Shown here: piece after piece, positions 1-6,568 of the stretch
Layout: the number at the start of each line of letters is the position of its first letter
How positions within the stretch are numbered: the stretch's first letter is position 1
NCBI GenBank assembly: GCA_021107695.1
Contig: JAIOSI010000263.1
Location: 1-8,193, forward strand
Reading direction: 5' to 3'
Length of the DNA: 8,193 nt
Origin: a bacterium
Lineage (GTDB): Bacteria > RBG-13-66-14
Position numbers and translations under genes: made by a program
Notes under the pieces: model-generated
Told to the model about the DNA's origin: nothing
The model's input: only the letters and a program-made list of their open reading frames with translations
The model's database searches: none

Positions 1-192
1 ACCGAGGCGGTACTGGTCGAGTTTACCGCTCAGTGGGGCGACGGCTCGACCTGGCAGTTCTACGACTACACCCTCGATCGCGGAACCACCCTCTGTGGTC
101 TCCAGTTCGGCTCCGCCGAGGTCAGCTTCGAGGAGCTGTCCGCCGAGCTGGAAGCGATCCTTGCCAGCCTGAGCCTTGCCGCCGGCGAATAA
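1..192 (+). CDS. C-terminal fragment of an unrecognised protein (5' end outside window)
   Basis: The frame is open from base 1 and ends in TAA at 190-192, giving the last 63 residues of a longer protein. It begins TEAVLVEFTAQWGDGS. A region rich in aromatic residues and beta-strand-like (WQFYDYTLDRG) is followed by an acidic amphipathic helix (FEELSAELEAILASLSL) and a short AAGE tail. This strand-then-terminal-helix ending recalls secreted PsbP/DcrB-like domains, which also finish with a helix after a strand, but that is only a shape resemblance and I do not assign a function. It is followed after 91 bases by a tRNA gene on the same strand. I see no strong terminator in that gap, so read-through into the tRNA is possible. 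Confidence 0.75.
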   Translation, partial: TEAVLVEFTAQWGDGSTWQFYDYTLDRGTTLCGLQFGSAEVSFEELSAELEAILASLSLAAGE

Positions 193-241
193 ATGTCCCC
201 TGACGAGACGCTCTAACTACCGATTCACCATCTAAAAGGGG

Positions 242-269
242 TTGCTTTCCCTTCGTCTTTTGTGCTAAT
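242..269 (+). promoter_or_regulatory. Probable sigma-70-type promoter for tRNA-Gln
   Basis: A TTGCTT -35-like hexamer at 242-247 is followed, 16 bases later, by GCTAAT at 264-269. The -10 is preceded by TG at 261-262, an extended -10 arrangement. Transcription would start near 276, a few bases before the tRNA 5' end at 284. The call is based on position and partial consensus match only. Confidence 0.45.
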
Positions 270-283
270 CTTCCCTCCGTTCT

Positions 284-357
284 TGGGGCGTCGTCTAGCG
301 GCAGGACCGTAGACTCTGAATCTGCTTACGGTGGTTCGAATCCATCCGCCCCAGCCA
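284..357 (+). tRNA. tRNA-Gln (anticodon CTG)
   Basis: A complete cloverleaf can be folded by eye. The acceptor stem pairs 284-290 with 347-353 (7 bp, first pair T-A). The D stem pairs 293-296 with 304-307. The anticodon stem pairs 309-313 with 321-325 around the seven-base loop CTCTGAA, so the anticodon is CTG at 316-318 and reads CAG (Gln). The variable region is 326-329, and the T stem pairs 330-334 with 342-346 around TTCGAAT. The discriminator base is G354, and the CCA end (355-357) is encoded in the gene. The U1-A72 pair, U8/C9 and G73 match known bacterial tRNA-Gln. It is a single gene with its own promoter and terminator, and no other tRNA lies nearby. Confidence 0.96.
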
Positions 358-358
358 T

Positions 359-383
359 GGGGGCTGTTATCAGCCCCCTTTTT
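359..383 (+). terminator. Intrinsic terminator after tRNA-Gln
   Basis: A perfect 8-bp stem pairs GGGGGCTG (359-366) with CAGCCCCC (371-378) around a TTAT loop, followed at once by TTTTT (379-383). It starts two bases after the tRNA CCA end, so it terminates the tRNA transcript. Confidence 0.92.
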
Positions 384-459
384 GGTACCCTTTGGACGAA
401 ATCCGTTGCAGGGGCAAAGCTGCCTGTCTACCTCGTCTAATTCGTAAGCGGGATGAAGC

Positions 460-488
460 AAAAGGAGAAGCCCTGTGGCTTCTCCTTT
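460..488 (-). terminator. Intrinsic terminator for the outer-membrane protein gene
   Basis: A perfect 12-bp inverted repeat pairs AAAGGAGAAGCC (461-472) with GGCTTCTCCTTT (477-488) around a four-base loop. On the minus strand the stem ends in a TTTT run (463-460), which suits termination of the gene that stops at 525. On the plus strand its three terminal Ts lie inside the stem, so plus-strand termination would be weaker. Confidence 0.85.
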
Positions 489-524
489 GACGAATTTATC
501 TTACAACAGTTGCAACTTACAACC

Positions 525-1910
525 CTAGAGCGAGATGCCCAGTGAAGCTGAGCCGCCCAGGGTGGAATTATGCTCGCCCGCAGAGAACTGGTTGGTCATA
601 ACCGCCAGGTCGAACTGCAACACGCCGACGACGTTAATGCCGAAGCCGAAGGTCACCAAGAAGTTAGCCCTTGCCTTGTCCTCGATCAGCGAGTTGTAGT
701 TGGTGTTGATGCCGGCACGGATGGCGAATATCTCGGCAATGTCCCACTCCACACCAATGGAGAGGTCGCGAACCTTATCCACGACAATATCTTCCTCACG
801 CTGGGTAACCGGATTATAGACCGAAACGGTATAGTCCTTCTCCAGAGCGTCAATGTCAATCGCCAGATTCAGACCGGTAAACGGCTCGAAGGCAACACCG
901 ATACGCACCATCGGATCAATCCGCGTCGGTGTGCTGCCGTCCTGCCACTTGATTTCAAAGGGGATCAGGTTGCGCCCCAGGATACCGAAGTGGAAGAACT
1001 CGCCGATCTGTCCCTGCACACCGATATCCATCGAGAAACCGTAACCACTCGTTGTTGAATCAATGCCGAAGACGTTCTCGAAGAGCCAGTTCGGTCCGGT
1101 AACAAGGTTAGCGGGGTCGAGCTGACCAGCCTTTACCAGATCGATGCTATTGCGGAATCGCTCACCAAGGATGAACTTGGCAGAACCACCAACACCGATG
1201 AAGTCTCCGCTGCGGCGGTTACCAAGACGCCAGGAATAACCGTAGCTGGCGGCAATATCGTGCTGGGCAAAGCCGTCAAGCGAGATCACGGACTGGTCGT
1301 CGTCCATTCCGATCCCAGCGCCTGTTATGGTACTCCAGCCCTGACTGCCTAGAAGGTTGTACTGTGCCGCCGTCAACTCCCCGGCGGCGTAGAGAGCGTA
1401 GATCTCTGCCTGGGAGTCAAGATAGTTGATCGGGATCAGTCGGATTCGGCGGGTATCCGCCCAGGGACCGACCTCAATCTTGGTAATATCTACCCAAGAG
1501 AAGCCGATAGAGCCGATCTTGGCGGTTACCCCGGCGTGCATGTTACCGATAACTCCAACACCGGGTTCGTTGAAACCATCCAGTGAATTTTCAACATCGG
1601 TGAGGACGCTGTTAAAGAACGCTGCGTATTGGGCAGGATCAGAGGGTAGCTCACGATTGTCACGAAAGGTATCTTCGAACTCGTTCATCGCCTCGGTTAT
1701 GTTATCGGCGACGACAAAGCCCCAGACAGGGCTGGCCTCGAAGATGTTATCGCCACGACCAAAGGCTCCCGGGTTCCAGTAGGCACAGGTTCCGTCGTCC
1801 ACCAGGGCGACCTGCGCACCACCCATTCCCAGGGCGCGGGGACCGTAAATCTCCAACGCTCCGACAGAAATAGCCATCACAAGTACCAGAACTAACGTTA
1901 ATCGACGCAT
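525..1910 (-). CDS. Outer-membrane beta-barrel protein, PorV/TraF-like family
   Basis: The gene encodes 461 residues, from ATG at 1910-1908 to TAG. A Sec signal peptide is clear: basic MRR, a hydrophobic stretch at about residues 4-16, and likely cleavage after SVGA (about residue 18). The mature N-terminus carries the motif RALGMGGAQVALVDDGTCAYWNPGAFG (residues 25-51; shared core GMGGA...A.VDD...YWNP). This motif is typical of PorV/PorQ, FadL-like and 'TraF_2' outer-membrane proteins. The rest alternates short Gly/aromatic-rich strands such as GYGFSMDIGVQG and FFHFGILGRNLIPFEIKW, consistent with a barrel. It probably sits in the outer membrane as a channel or as a secretion-associated barrel; the substrate cannot be told. 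The protein ends SLGISL, without the usual terminal Phe/Tyr. It is monocistronic, flanked by terminators on both sides. The name 'TraF' here is a family label and does not imply conjugation. Confidence 0.85.
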   Translation of the reverse strand: MRRLTLVLVLVMAISVGALEIYGPRALGMGGAQVALVDDGTCAYWNPGAFGRGDNIFEASPVWGFVVADNITEAMNEFEDTFRDNRELPSDPAQYAAFFNSVLTDVENSLDGFNEPGVGVIGNMHAGVTAKIGSIGFSWVDITKIEVGPWADTRRIRLIPINYLDSQAEIYALYAAGELTAAQYNLLGSQGWSTITGAGIGMDDDQSVISLDGFAQHDIAASYGYSWRLGNRRSGDFIGVGGSAKFILGERFRNSIDLVKAGQLDPANLVTGPNWLFENVFGIDSTTSGYGFSMDIGVQGQIGEFFHFGILGRNLIPFEIKWQDGSTPTRIDPMVRIGVAFEPFTGLNLAIDIDALEKDYTVSVYNPVTQREEDIVVDKVRDLSIGVEWDIAEIFAIRAGINTNYNSLIEDKARANFLVTFGFGINVVGVLQFDLAVMTNQFSAGEHNSTLGGSASLGISL

Positions 1911-1913
1911 CTT

Positions 1914-1920
1914 CCTCCTT
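1914..1920 (-). promoter_or_regulatory. Strong Shine-Dalgarno of the outer-membrane protein gene
   Basis: The minus strand reads AAGGAGG followed by AAG and then the ATG at 1910-1908. The complementarity to 16S rRNA is near perfect and fixes the start codon. The gap to the ATG is only three bases, tighter than usual. Confidence 0.8.
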
Positions 1921-1967
1921 GGTTTTTGACCGACCTGATTTTTGATAGCCGCTCCTCAGCGAGGTCT

Positions 1968-1996
1968 ATTCTATATGGAAAAGGCTGGAAATACCA
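1968..1996 (-). promoter_or_regulatory. Possible promoter of the outer-membrane protein gene
   Basis: The minus strand has TAGAAT (1973-1968), a 5-of-6 match to a -10 element. Seventeen bases upstream is only a weak -35 (TGGTAT, 1996-1991), which overlaps the terminator of the preceding operon. Because that terminator separates the two units, a promoter is needed in this interval, but the exact site is uncertain. Confidence 0.3.
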
Positions 1997-2001
1997 GCCT
2001 T
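1977..2001 (-). terminator. Intrinsic terminator of the lipoprotein-lpxB-msbA-dnaC operon
   Basis: A perfect 8-bp stem pairs AAGGCTGG (1981-1988) with CCAGCCTT (1994-2001) around AAATA. On the minus strand it runs into a TTTT tract formed by 1982-1979. It lies about 95 bases after the DnaC-like stop codon. The interval 2002-2094 between them contains nothing else I can recognise. Confidence 0.82.
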
Positions 2002-2094
2002 AAGATGCACCTTCTAACGGGATTGGTTAAGCAATGCATCCACAGGTATTCGAGCAGATTTTCGCCGTTTTTGTGACTGCAGCATACCGCGCTG

Positions 2095-2817
2095 CTAGTA
2101 ATCTTCATACGTCGGAGCGATCATCTCTTTACGGTTGTCATAGTTTCCTGAGATTTTCACCAGACGGCACATCTCGTAGAGCCGAGAGCGCAGCCGATAG
2201 CCGACTCGATCTTCGAGGGTTTCGCGTCGCTTCTTCGTCGCCTTGTCCGGGTAGTTGGTGGTGAGGATGATCGGCAGTCGATTGTTGAAGCGACGGGTAA
2301 TGATGTCGGCAAAGGTATCCTGCACCCAGCTGGTCAGGTGGTAGGCACCGAGGTCGTCCAGCAGCAGTAACCCGGTGTCGGCTATCTTGCGAATCAGCTG
2401 GCGACTGTTGATATTGGAGTCCTGGTCGAAGCTAGAGCGAATCTCCGAGATTAGCTCGCGGGAATCGGCAAACATCACCCGATGGTTCATCTCGCCGATT
2501 GCCTTCAGAATACCGGCGGCGAGATGGGTCTTTCCCACGCCGCAGTTTCAGACGAGGAGCAGCCCGGCATCAACCTTCGGATAGTCATCCACAAAGCTGC
2601 GGCACGCCTTCAGGGCTTTCTCGTCGCTGGGGGCGTGGACGAAGGAGCTATCGAGAGTGCAGTGTTCGTAGCGCGGGGGAATCCGGGCAAAGCGGAGCAG
2701 AGCGTCGGTCTCCACCCGTTTGGCGCAGGAGCAGGGCGTAACGTAGCTGCTGCCGTCGTCGTTGATGACGGTGAGCCAGCCTTCGCCGTGGCACAGGGGG
2801 CATTTTTGGTCAGTCAT
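2095..2817 (-). CDS. DnaC/DnaI-like AAA+ helicase loader, interrupted by in-frame TGA in Walker A
   Basis: Reading from ATG at 2817-2815 to TAG at 2097-2095 gives 240 codons, the normal length of a DnaC-type loader (about 245), with one TGA at codon 90 (2550-2548) in the same frame. The N-terminus is a zinc-ribbon-like CPLC ... CSCAKR (about residues 6-32), as in many DnaC/DnaI proteins. Codon 90 is the first position of Walker A: it is followed by NCGVGKT, so Gly is expected (GxxxxGKT). Walker B is LLLLDDLG, sensor 1 is in ILTTNY, and a C-terminal RLRSRLYEMC segment follows. These families load the replicative helicase with ATP. The stop removes the P-loop from either half: restart at GTG 2538-2536 would lack it. 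A one-base change (GGA to TGA) explains the lesion. An upstream ATG at 2916 exists but overlaps the ABC transporter end, and the family-like sequence begins MTDQKCPLC. The Shine-Dalgarno is weak. It is not an IS21 IstB, because there is no istA or inverted repeats. Confidence 0.85.
2548..2550 (-). other. In-frame TGA replacing the first Walker A glycine
   Basis: The frame reads GLLLV-TGA-NCGVGKTHLA without any shift. The residue expected at this position is the invariant first Gly of the P-loop. See the findings for error, pseudogene and recoding explanations. Confidence 0.9.
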
Positions 2818-2872
2818 GATTCTATTTGTTGCTGTGGTTAGCTTGACGGTCAGACGTACACGGTGTTCAACT

Positions 2873-4660
2873 TTATGCTGATTGCTGACTCGCAAGCAGT
2901 CGGGCGTAGGTTCCACCGTGGGTGAGCAGCTCTTCGTGTGTTCCCCGCTCGACTATCTTCCCCTGGTCTAGAACGAGGATGAGATCGGCGTGGCGCACCG
3001 TGGAGAGACGATGTGCAATCACCAGGGTCGTGCAGTCGGCTATCAGGTTGTCGAGGGCTGACTGCACCGCCAGCTCGGCTTCGGAATCCAGCGCGCTGGT
3101 GGCTTCGTCGAGGAGGAGAATCTGCGGCTTACGCAGGAGGGCGCGGGCGATGGAGAGCCGCTGACGCTCCCCGCCGGAGAGGTTGGCTCCTTCCGGACCC
3201 AGTCGTTCGCCCAGCCCGGCTGAAAAACGGCGAACACGCTCTTCCAGCTTAACCGCCCGCAGCACCGCCCAGAGCTGCTCGTCATCGACAATGTCGGCAT
3301 CGGCAACTCCGTAGCGCAGGTTATCGGCGACGGTCTCCGAGAAGATCAAAGCCCGCTGGGAGACCAGAGACATCGTCGAGCGTAGTTTTTCTAATGACCA
3401 GCGGCGCAGGTCAACGCTATCCACGGTGATGCTGCCAGCGGAGACATCGTAGAGTCGGGGCAGCAGCTTGATCAGGGTACTCTTACCGGAGCCGGATGGT
3501 CCAACCAGAGCCACGGTCTCGCCGGGTTCAATCTTAAAGCAGATTTCGCTGACAACGTCAGCATCTGCGTAGGCAAAGGAAACGTCATTGTAACTTACCG
3601 CACCGTAGATTTGCGCGGGAAGAAGTGGTTCTCCAGGCTCGATAATCTTTGGCTGATGATCGATGTACTCGTAGAGCCGCTCCAGCGATGCCGCCACCTT
3701 TGCCAGGTTGTTGTTCGCCTGCCCAAGAACCCGCAGCGGGCGCAGCAGCAGCGCGACCAGCTGGATGTACTCGATCAGGATTCCGGTGCTGATAGTTCCG
3801 TCGTCAACCAGCGTTACGCCGTAGGCAATTACGGCGATTACCCCGGCAACGCCGAGAGCCTGAATCAGTGGCGCGGTTATCGCGTTCATCCACGCCCGGC
3901 GCAGGGTGGTCTGACGAGCGGTTTCTATTCGCTCACCGAGGGCGCGACCCTCATGCTCCTCGGCACCAAAGGCTCGCACCACTCGCATTGAGGCAAGTCC
4001 CTGCCGGAGCCGGGTCAGGAACGATGCCTCCGCCCGCTGCACCCGGTGGGAGTAGCGGCGCATCTGCTTGCCGATCAGGTTCAGCAGCAGAGCCAGCGGC
4101 GGCAGGATAAGCACGGTAACCAGTGCCATCTGCCAGTGGCGGATGAATATCATCCCCAGCAGAACCAGCGTGCTGGCGGCGGCGGTGAGTAGCTCTCTGG
4201 CGGAATAGACCGAGGCGGAGACTTGGTTCGTATCGGAAACCAGTCGAGAGAGCGGCTCGCTGGAACCGACTTTGGCGTGCCAGCCAACCTCGATATTCAA
4301 CAGATGATCGTAGAAGCTCCGCCGCAGGTCGTTGGTCAGTCGCTGACCGACCAGCTGCATCGCGAAGCCGCCACCGAACTTGAGCAGGGCGTTGATCAGC
4401 AGGCTCAGACCAATTCCCACGGGAAGAATCCAGCTGGCAGCCGCTGCAGGATTGCTAAAACCCATGTCGGCGAGAAAATCGTCCAGCCCCGGCATCGGTC
4501 CTGCCAGGCGGTCGATAAAAAGCCCGGTCAGCCAGGGCATCGCCCCCTGAGCCGCCGAAGCCAGCAGGCTGGAGAGTCCGCCGAGGCTAATCATCAGCCA
4601 GTACCGTTTCAGATTTTTGGCGAAGCGGCGCAACACCTTCTGTCGTTTGGGGTTAGCCAT
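2873..4660 (-). CDS. msbA: MsbA-like lipid A/LPS ABC exporter (fused TMD-NBD half-transporter)
   Basis: From ATG at 4660-4658 the protein is 595 residues, normal for MsbA. Residues about 20-320 form a type I exporter transmembrane domain with hydrophobic segments near 22-50, 76-100, 155-195 and 265-310. The ATPase domain follows: Walker A GPSGSGKST (387-395), Q-loop Q435, signature LSGGERQR (494-501), Walker B ILLLDEATSALD (514-525) and switch His in AHRLST (H550). All catalytic elements are intact. It should work as a homodimer in the inner membrane. The role as lipid A flippase is inferred from its position directly after lpxB, since many exporters share this fold. The start ATG lies inside the last codons of lpxB (8-base overlap), implying translational coupling. 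A GTG at 4720 could add 20 residues (MVAEPGQGRQRR...), but these look like out-of-frame lpxB coding, so I prefer 4660. Confidence 0.9.
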   Translation of the reverse strand: MANPKRQKVLRRFAKNLKRYWLMISLGGLSSLLASAAQGAMPWLTGLFIDRLAGPMPGLDDFLADMGFSNPAAAASWILPVGIGLSLLINALLKFGGGFAMQLVGQRLTNDLRRSFYDHLLNIEVGWHAKVGSSEPLSRLVSDTNQVSASVYSARELLTAAASTLVLLGMIFIRHWQMALVTVLILPPLALLLNLIGKQMRRYSHRVQRAEASFLTRLRQGLASMRVVRAFGAEEHEGRALGERIETARQTTLRRAWMNAITAPLIQALGVAGVIAVIAYGVTLVDDGTISTGILIEYIQLVALLLRPLRVLGQANNNLAKVAASLERLYEYIDHQPKIIEPGEPLLPAQIYGAVSYNDVSFAYADADVVSEICFKIEPGETVALVGPSGSGKSTLIKLLPRLYDVSAGSITVDSVDLRRWSLEKLRSTMSLVSQRALIFSETVADNLRYGVADADIVDDEQLWAVLRAVKLEERVRRFSAGLGERLGPEGANLSGGERQRLSIARALLRKPQILLLDEATSALDSEAELAVQSALDNLIADCTTLVIAHRLSTVRHADLILVLDQGKIVERGTHEELLTHGGTYARLLASQQSA

Positions 4661-5783
4661 CGGCAGCCCCAATTCCAGAGAGAATCGCCGCTGCCGCCCT
4701 TGCCCCGGCTCCGCCACCACCCAGGCTCTCCCGAATCTTCAATCCTTCTGTCCGCTGCTGTTGACGACGCTGGTCGTCGCTCAGAAACTCCGTTGCCAGC
4801 CCAGCCAGGCTCGCCGGAGTAAGCTGGTTCTGTAGCAGCTCCGGAACGATCGACCGCTGGGCAATCAGATTGGGCAGACCAATCCACTTTTGCCGGACAA
4901 CGGAGCGGGCGAAGAGAGCCGTTGCCGGGCTGGTCTTATAGACCAGCAGGTGAGGAACCCCCAGGCAGGCAAGCTCCAGACTGGCGGTTCCCGAAGCCAC
5001 CAGTGCCAACCCACAGCTCTGGATAGCCGGATAGTAGTCGCCAATTCCCGGTCGTTCGACAAGCTCACGGTCATCCAGCTCGCGAAGGACCTGCTCGGTG
5101 AGTTCGTTGATTTCTTCGGTCGCACTGGGAAGGACAAAGCGGAGTCGGGGTTGCTGCTGCTTCAACAGCCTTGCTGCGGCGAGCATAATCGGCAGCAGAG
5201 TCTTAATCTCTCCGGGACGGCTCCCCGGCAACAGGGCGATTCGCTCGATATTTCCCGGCTGCTGCGGTTCAGGCAGATAGTCAAGAATCGGATTGCCGAC
5301 GTAGGTAGTCGGAACACCGAAGCTCTCCCACAGCTCTTTCTCGAAGGGGAAGATCGGCAGCATCCGGTCACAGACCCTGGCGAATCCCGCCGCCCGCCAG
5401 CTTCCCCAGACCCAGACCTTCGGGCAGATATAGTAAAAAACCGGAACACCCAAACGGCGCGCCCGGCTTGCCAGCTTCTTGTTAAAGCCCCCAAAGTCAA
5501 CGCAGATCAGGGCATCGCAGCTGATCAGTTCCGTGGTCAGCGTTGCCAGAGCGCGGCGGAACTTACCCGCCTGTTTGAGGATACCGCTGATGCCGATAAT
5601 CGCCAGCTCGCCATAATTGAGGGTCAGCTCTGCCCCGGCTGCGGTTAGCTCTCCACCGCCAAGCCCCACGGCACGGAGTCCCAGTTGCCGCTGAACCAGC
5701 GCGCGCAGCACCCCGGCGGCGTGTTGGTCACCGGACGCCTCCCCAGCGGAGAACATCAACTTTAGCGTTGATTCAACAGCCAC
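4653..5783 (-). CDS. lpxB: Lipid-A-disaccharide synthase LpxB
   Basis: The gene encodes 376 residues with family motifs in order: AGEASGD (13-19), GISGIL (64-69), VDFGGFN (95-101), YYICPKVWVWGSWR (117-130), LPIFPFEKELW (142-152), YVGNP (161-165), LPGSRPGEI (185-193), GTASLE (265-270) and IGLPNLIA (301-308). LpxB is a GT19-family membrane-associated glycosyltransferase. It condenses UDP-2,3-diacylglucosamine with lipid X to give lipid A disaccharide 1-phosphate. The Asp of the D-x-P-x-F-N motif, catalytically important in E. coli, is kept (D96), but the usual Pro is Gly (DFGGFN). The GTG start at 5783-5781 shares its first base with the TAG of the upstream lipoprotein gene (TAGTG), a classic coupling arrangement. 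The 3' end overlaps the msbA start. Other lpx genes are not in the window. Confidence 0.96.
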   Translation of the reverse strand: MAVESTLKLMFSAGEASGDQHAAGVLRALVQRQLGLRAVGLGGGELTAAGAELTLNYGELAIIGISGILKQAGKFRRALATLTTELISCDALICVDFGGFNKKLASRARRLGVPVFYYICPKVWVWGSWRAAGFARVCDRMLPIFPFEKELWESFGVPTTYVGNPILDYLPEPQQPGNIERIALLPGSRPGEIKTLLPIMLAAARLLKQQQPRLRFVLPSATEEINELTEQVLRELDDRELVERPGIGDYYPAIQSCGLALVASGTASLELACLGVPHLLVYKTSPATALFARSVVRQKWIGLPNLIAQRSIVPELLQNQLTPASLAGLATEFLSDDQRRQQQRTEGLKIRESLGGGGAGARAAAAILSGIGAADG

Positions 5784-6466
5784 TAGATTCCCACGCCGGA
5801 GTAATCGCCCTCGGCTGCCATCTCCACTCCGAGATTAACCGACGGGTTCACCGGCTGACCAGCTTCCAGGTTGTTTTCCAAGCCTTCTTCTGCGCCAGCT
5901 TCCGGTTCCAGAAAAACCGGCGGCGGCTCTGGCAGAGGTCGCAGGCGATGCCCACCGGCGTTGACCAGACCCCGCTCACCGACCACCCGGCGGCGCAGGT
6001 AGATATGCAGCCGGAAGAGATCGCGCCCCGAAGAAGGCCAGTTCCACTTATACATCTGACCAAGCAGCTGAGTTGCCAGGGCTTCATCTCCGGTAGTGTT
6101 CTTCTCCAGCGAAAGGAAGAGCAGCACGCCGGATTCTGTGGTTACATGGGCGATGATCTTACCGCAGAGGGTTGGGTTAACCCGCAGTCGGGCGGAGTAG
6201 AGTGCCATCAGATCTTCGGTATGCTCCACCAGCAACCGCTCGATTCCGACGAGCATCGCCTCGCTCATTCCGCCATGAGATCGCAGCGGCTCAATCTCCC
6301 ATGCCAGGGGCTGGGGGACGACTCGCTCCTGAGCAAACAGAGGCTGTTCCTCGGTTTCCGGGGAGAGCGTCTCCTCGGTAAACAGCCCTGACTCAACGGA
6401 CTGTGGATTGCAGGAGAGCAGTAGGACAACGAGAAGCGACGCTAAAAAAGAATAAATGCGAGACAC
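5783..6466 (-). CDS. Lipoprotein with AgmX/PglI (TonB-C-like) domain
   Basis: The 227-residue protein starts at GTG 6466-6464, with GGAGT (6475-6471) as Shine-Dalgarno. A lipoprotein signal is plain: MSR, a hydrophobic run, then lipobox LLSC with the lipidated Cys at residue 19. A low-complexity acidic linker (about 22-60) leads to a domain at about 66-158 with the pattern GIERLLVEHTEDLMALYSARL...NPTLCGKIIAHVT, then GVLLFLSL and a YKWNWP motif. This pattern resembles the AgmX/PglI C-terminal domain, related to TonB C-terminal folds. A proline- and acid-rich tail (about 172-227, including PLPEPPP) follows, whereas this domain normally ends the protein. It heads the operon with lpxB and msbA, so an envelope role is likely, but no specific function can be given. 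The stop is TAG, overlapping the lpxB GTG. Confidence 0.8.
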   Translation of the reverse strand: MSRIYSFLASLLVVLLLSCNPQSVESGLFTEETLSPETEEQPLFAQERVVPQPLAWEIEPLRSHGGMSEAMLVGIERLLVEHTEDLMALYSARLRVNPTLCGKIIAHVTTESGVLLFLSLEKNTTGDEALATQLLGQMYKWNWPSSGRDLFRLHIYLRRRVVGERGLVNAGGHRLRPLPEPPPVFLEPEAGAEEGLENNLEAGQPVNPSVNLGVEMAAEGDYSGVGI

Positions 6467-6498
6467 GGTAACTCCGCTGAAACGAACAAGACCCGCCT

Positions 6499-6527
6499 AT
6501 TGTATAATCGCCACGGTGAATGAGCAA
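6499..6527 (-). promoter_or_regulatory. Probable promoter of the lipoprotein-lpxB-msbA-dnaC operon
   Basis: The minus strand has TTGCTC (6527-6522) as -35 and TACAAT (6504-6499) as -10, with a 17-base spacer. Transcription would start near 6492, about 26 bases before the GTG start at 6466. It overlaps the plus-strand -10 used for yidD. Confidence 0.5.
6503..6508 (+). promoter_or_regulatory. Consensus -10 (TATAAT) for yidD
   Basis: A perfect TATAAT lies 60 bases before the yidD start, preceded by TTG. No good -35 is present 17 bases upstream (AAACGA), so an activator or another sigma contact may be needed. The predicted start near 6515 would place the repeated CACGGTGAA motifs just downstream. 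Confidence 0.45.
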
Positions 6528-6559
6528 GTATCACGGTGAAAAAGTGAAAGTTACGGTAA
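6512..6559 (+). repeat. Three YACGGTRA direct repeats at exact 20-bp period
   Basis: CACGGTGAA occurs at 6512-6520 and again at 6532-6540, and a looser copy TACGGTAA at 6552-6559. Each copy is 20 bases from the last, about two helical turns, so all face the same side of the DNA. A further CACGGTAA at 6464-6471 overlaps the GTG start of the lipoprotein gene. The array lies between the divergent promoters and yidD. Operator function is inference. Confidence 0.5.
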
Positions 6560-6568
6560 TCCCTTACA

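Noticed and set aside
284..357. tRNA-Gln as integration site of a mobile element
   Set aside because: No integrase, no repeated tRNA 3' end, and no foreign-looking cargo is visible within the window.
225..461. 78-codon minus-strand open frame containing GWIRTTVSRFRV
   Set aside because: It is the antisense of tRNA-Gln and its terminator. Peptides of the form GWIRTT...R are a well-known false-gene artefact opposite tRNA genes.
570..1058. 162-codon plus-strand open frame
   Set aside because: It lies entirely opposite the outer-membrane barrel gene, shows no domain-like composition, and follows from that gene's codon bias.
2518..2541. Stem-loop just downstream of the dnaC TGA, as a possible selenocysteine (SECIS) element
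   Set aside because: GGCGTGGG can pair with CCCA and CGCC around AAAGA with a TCT bulge. However, the loop lacks the features of bacterial SECIS, the stem falls in the conserved Walker A codons, and Gly, not Sec or Cys, is expected at that position.
2095..2817. IstB helper gene of an IS21-type element
   Set aside because: There is no istA transposase, inverted repeat or target duplication around it. The zinc-ribbon N-terminus and operon position fit a chromosomal DnaC/DnaI-like gene.
4661..4720. 20-residue N-terminal extension of the ABC transporter from GTG 4720
   Set aside because: The added residues are out-of-frame reading of lpxB and do not resemble an exporter N-terminus. ATG 4660 gives the normal family length.
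4223..4822. 199-codon plus-strand open frame, and a 252-codon one at 4890-5648
   Set aside because: Both are antisense to intact msbA and lpxB, which have complete conserved motifs. The translations are Gln/Arg/Pro-rich shadow sequence.
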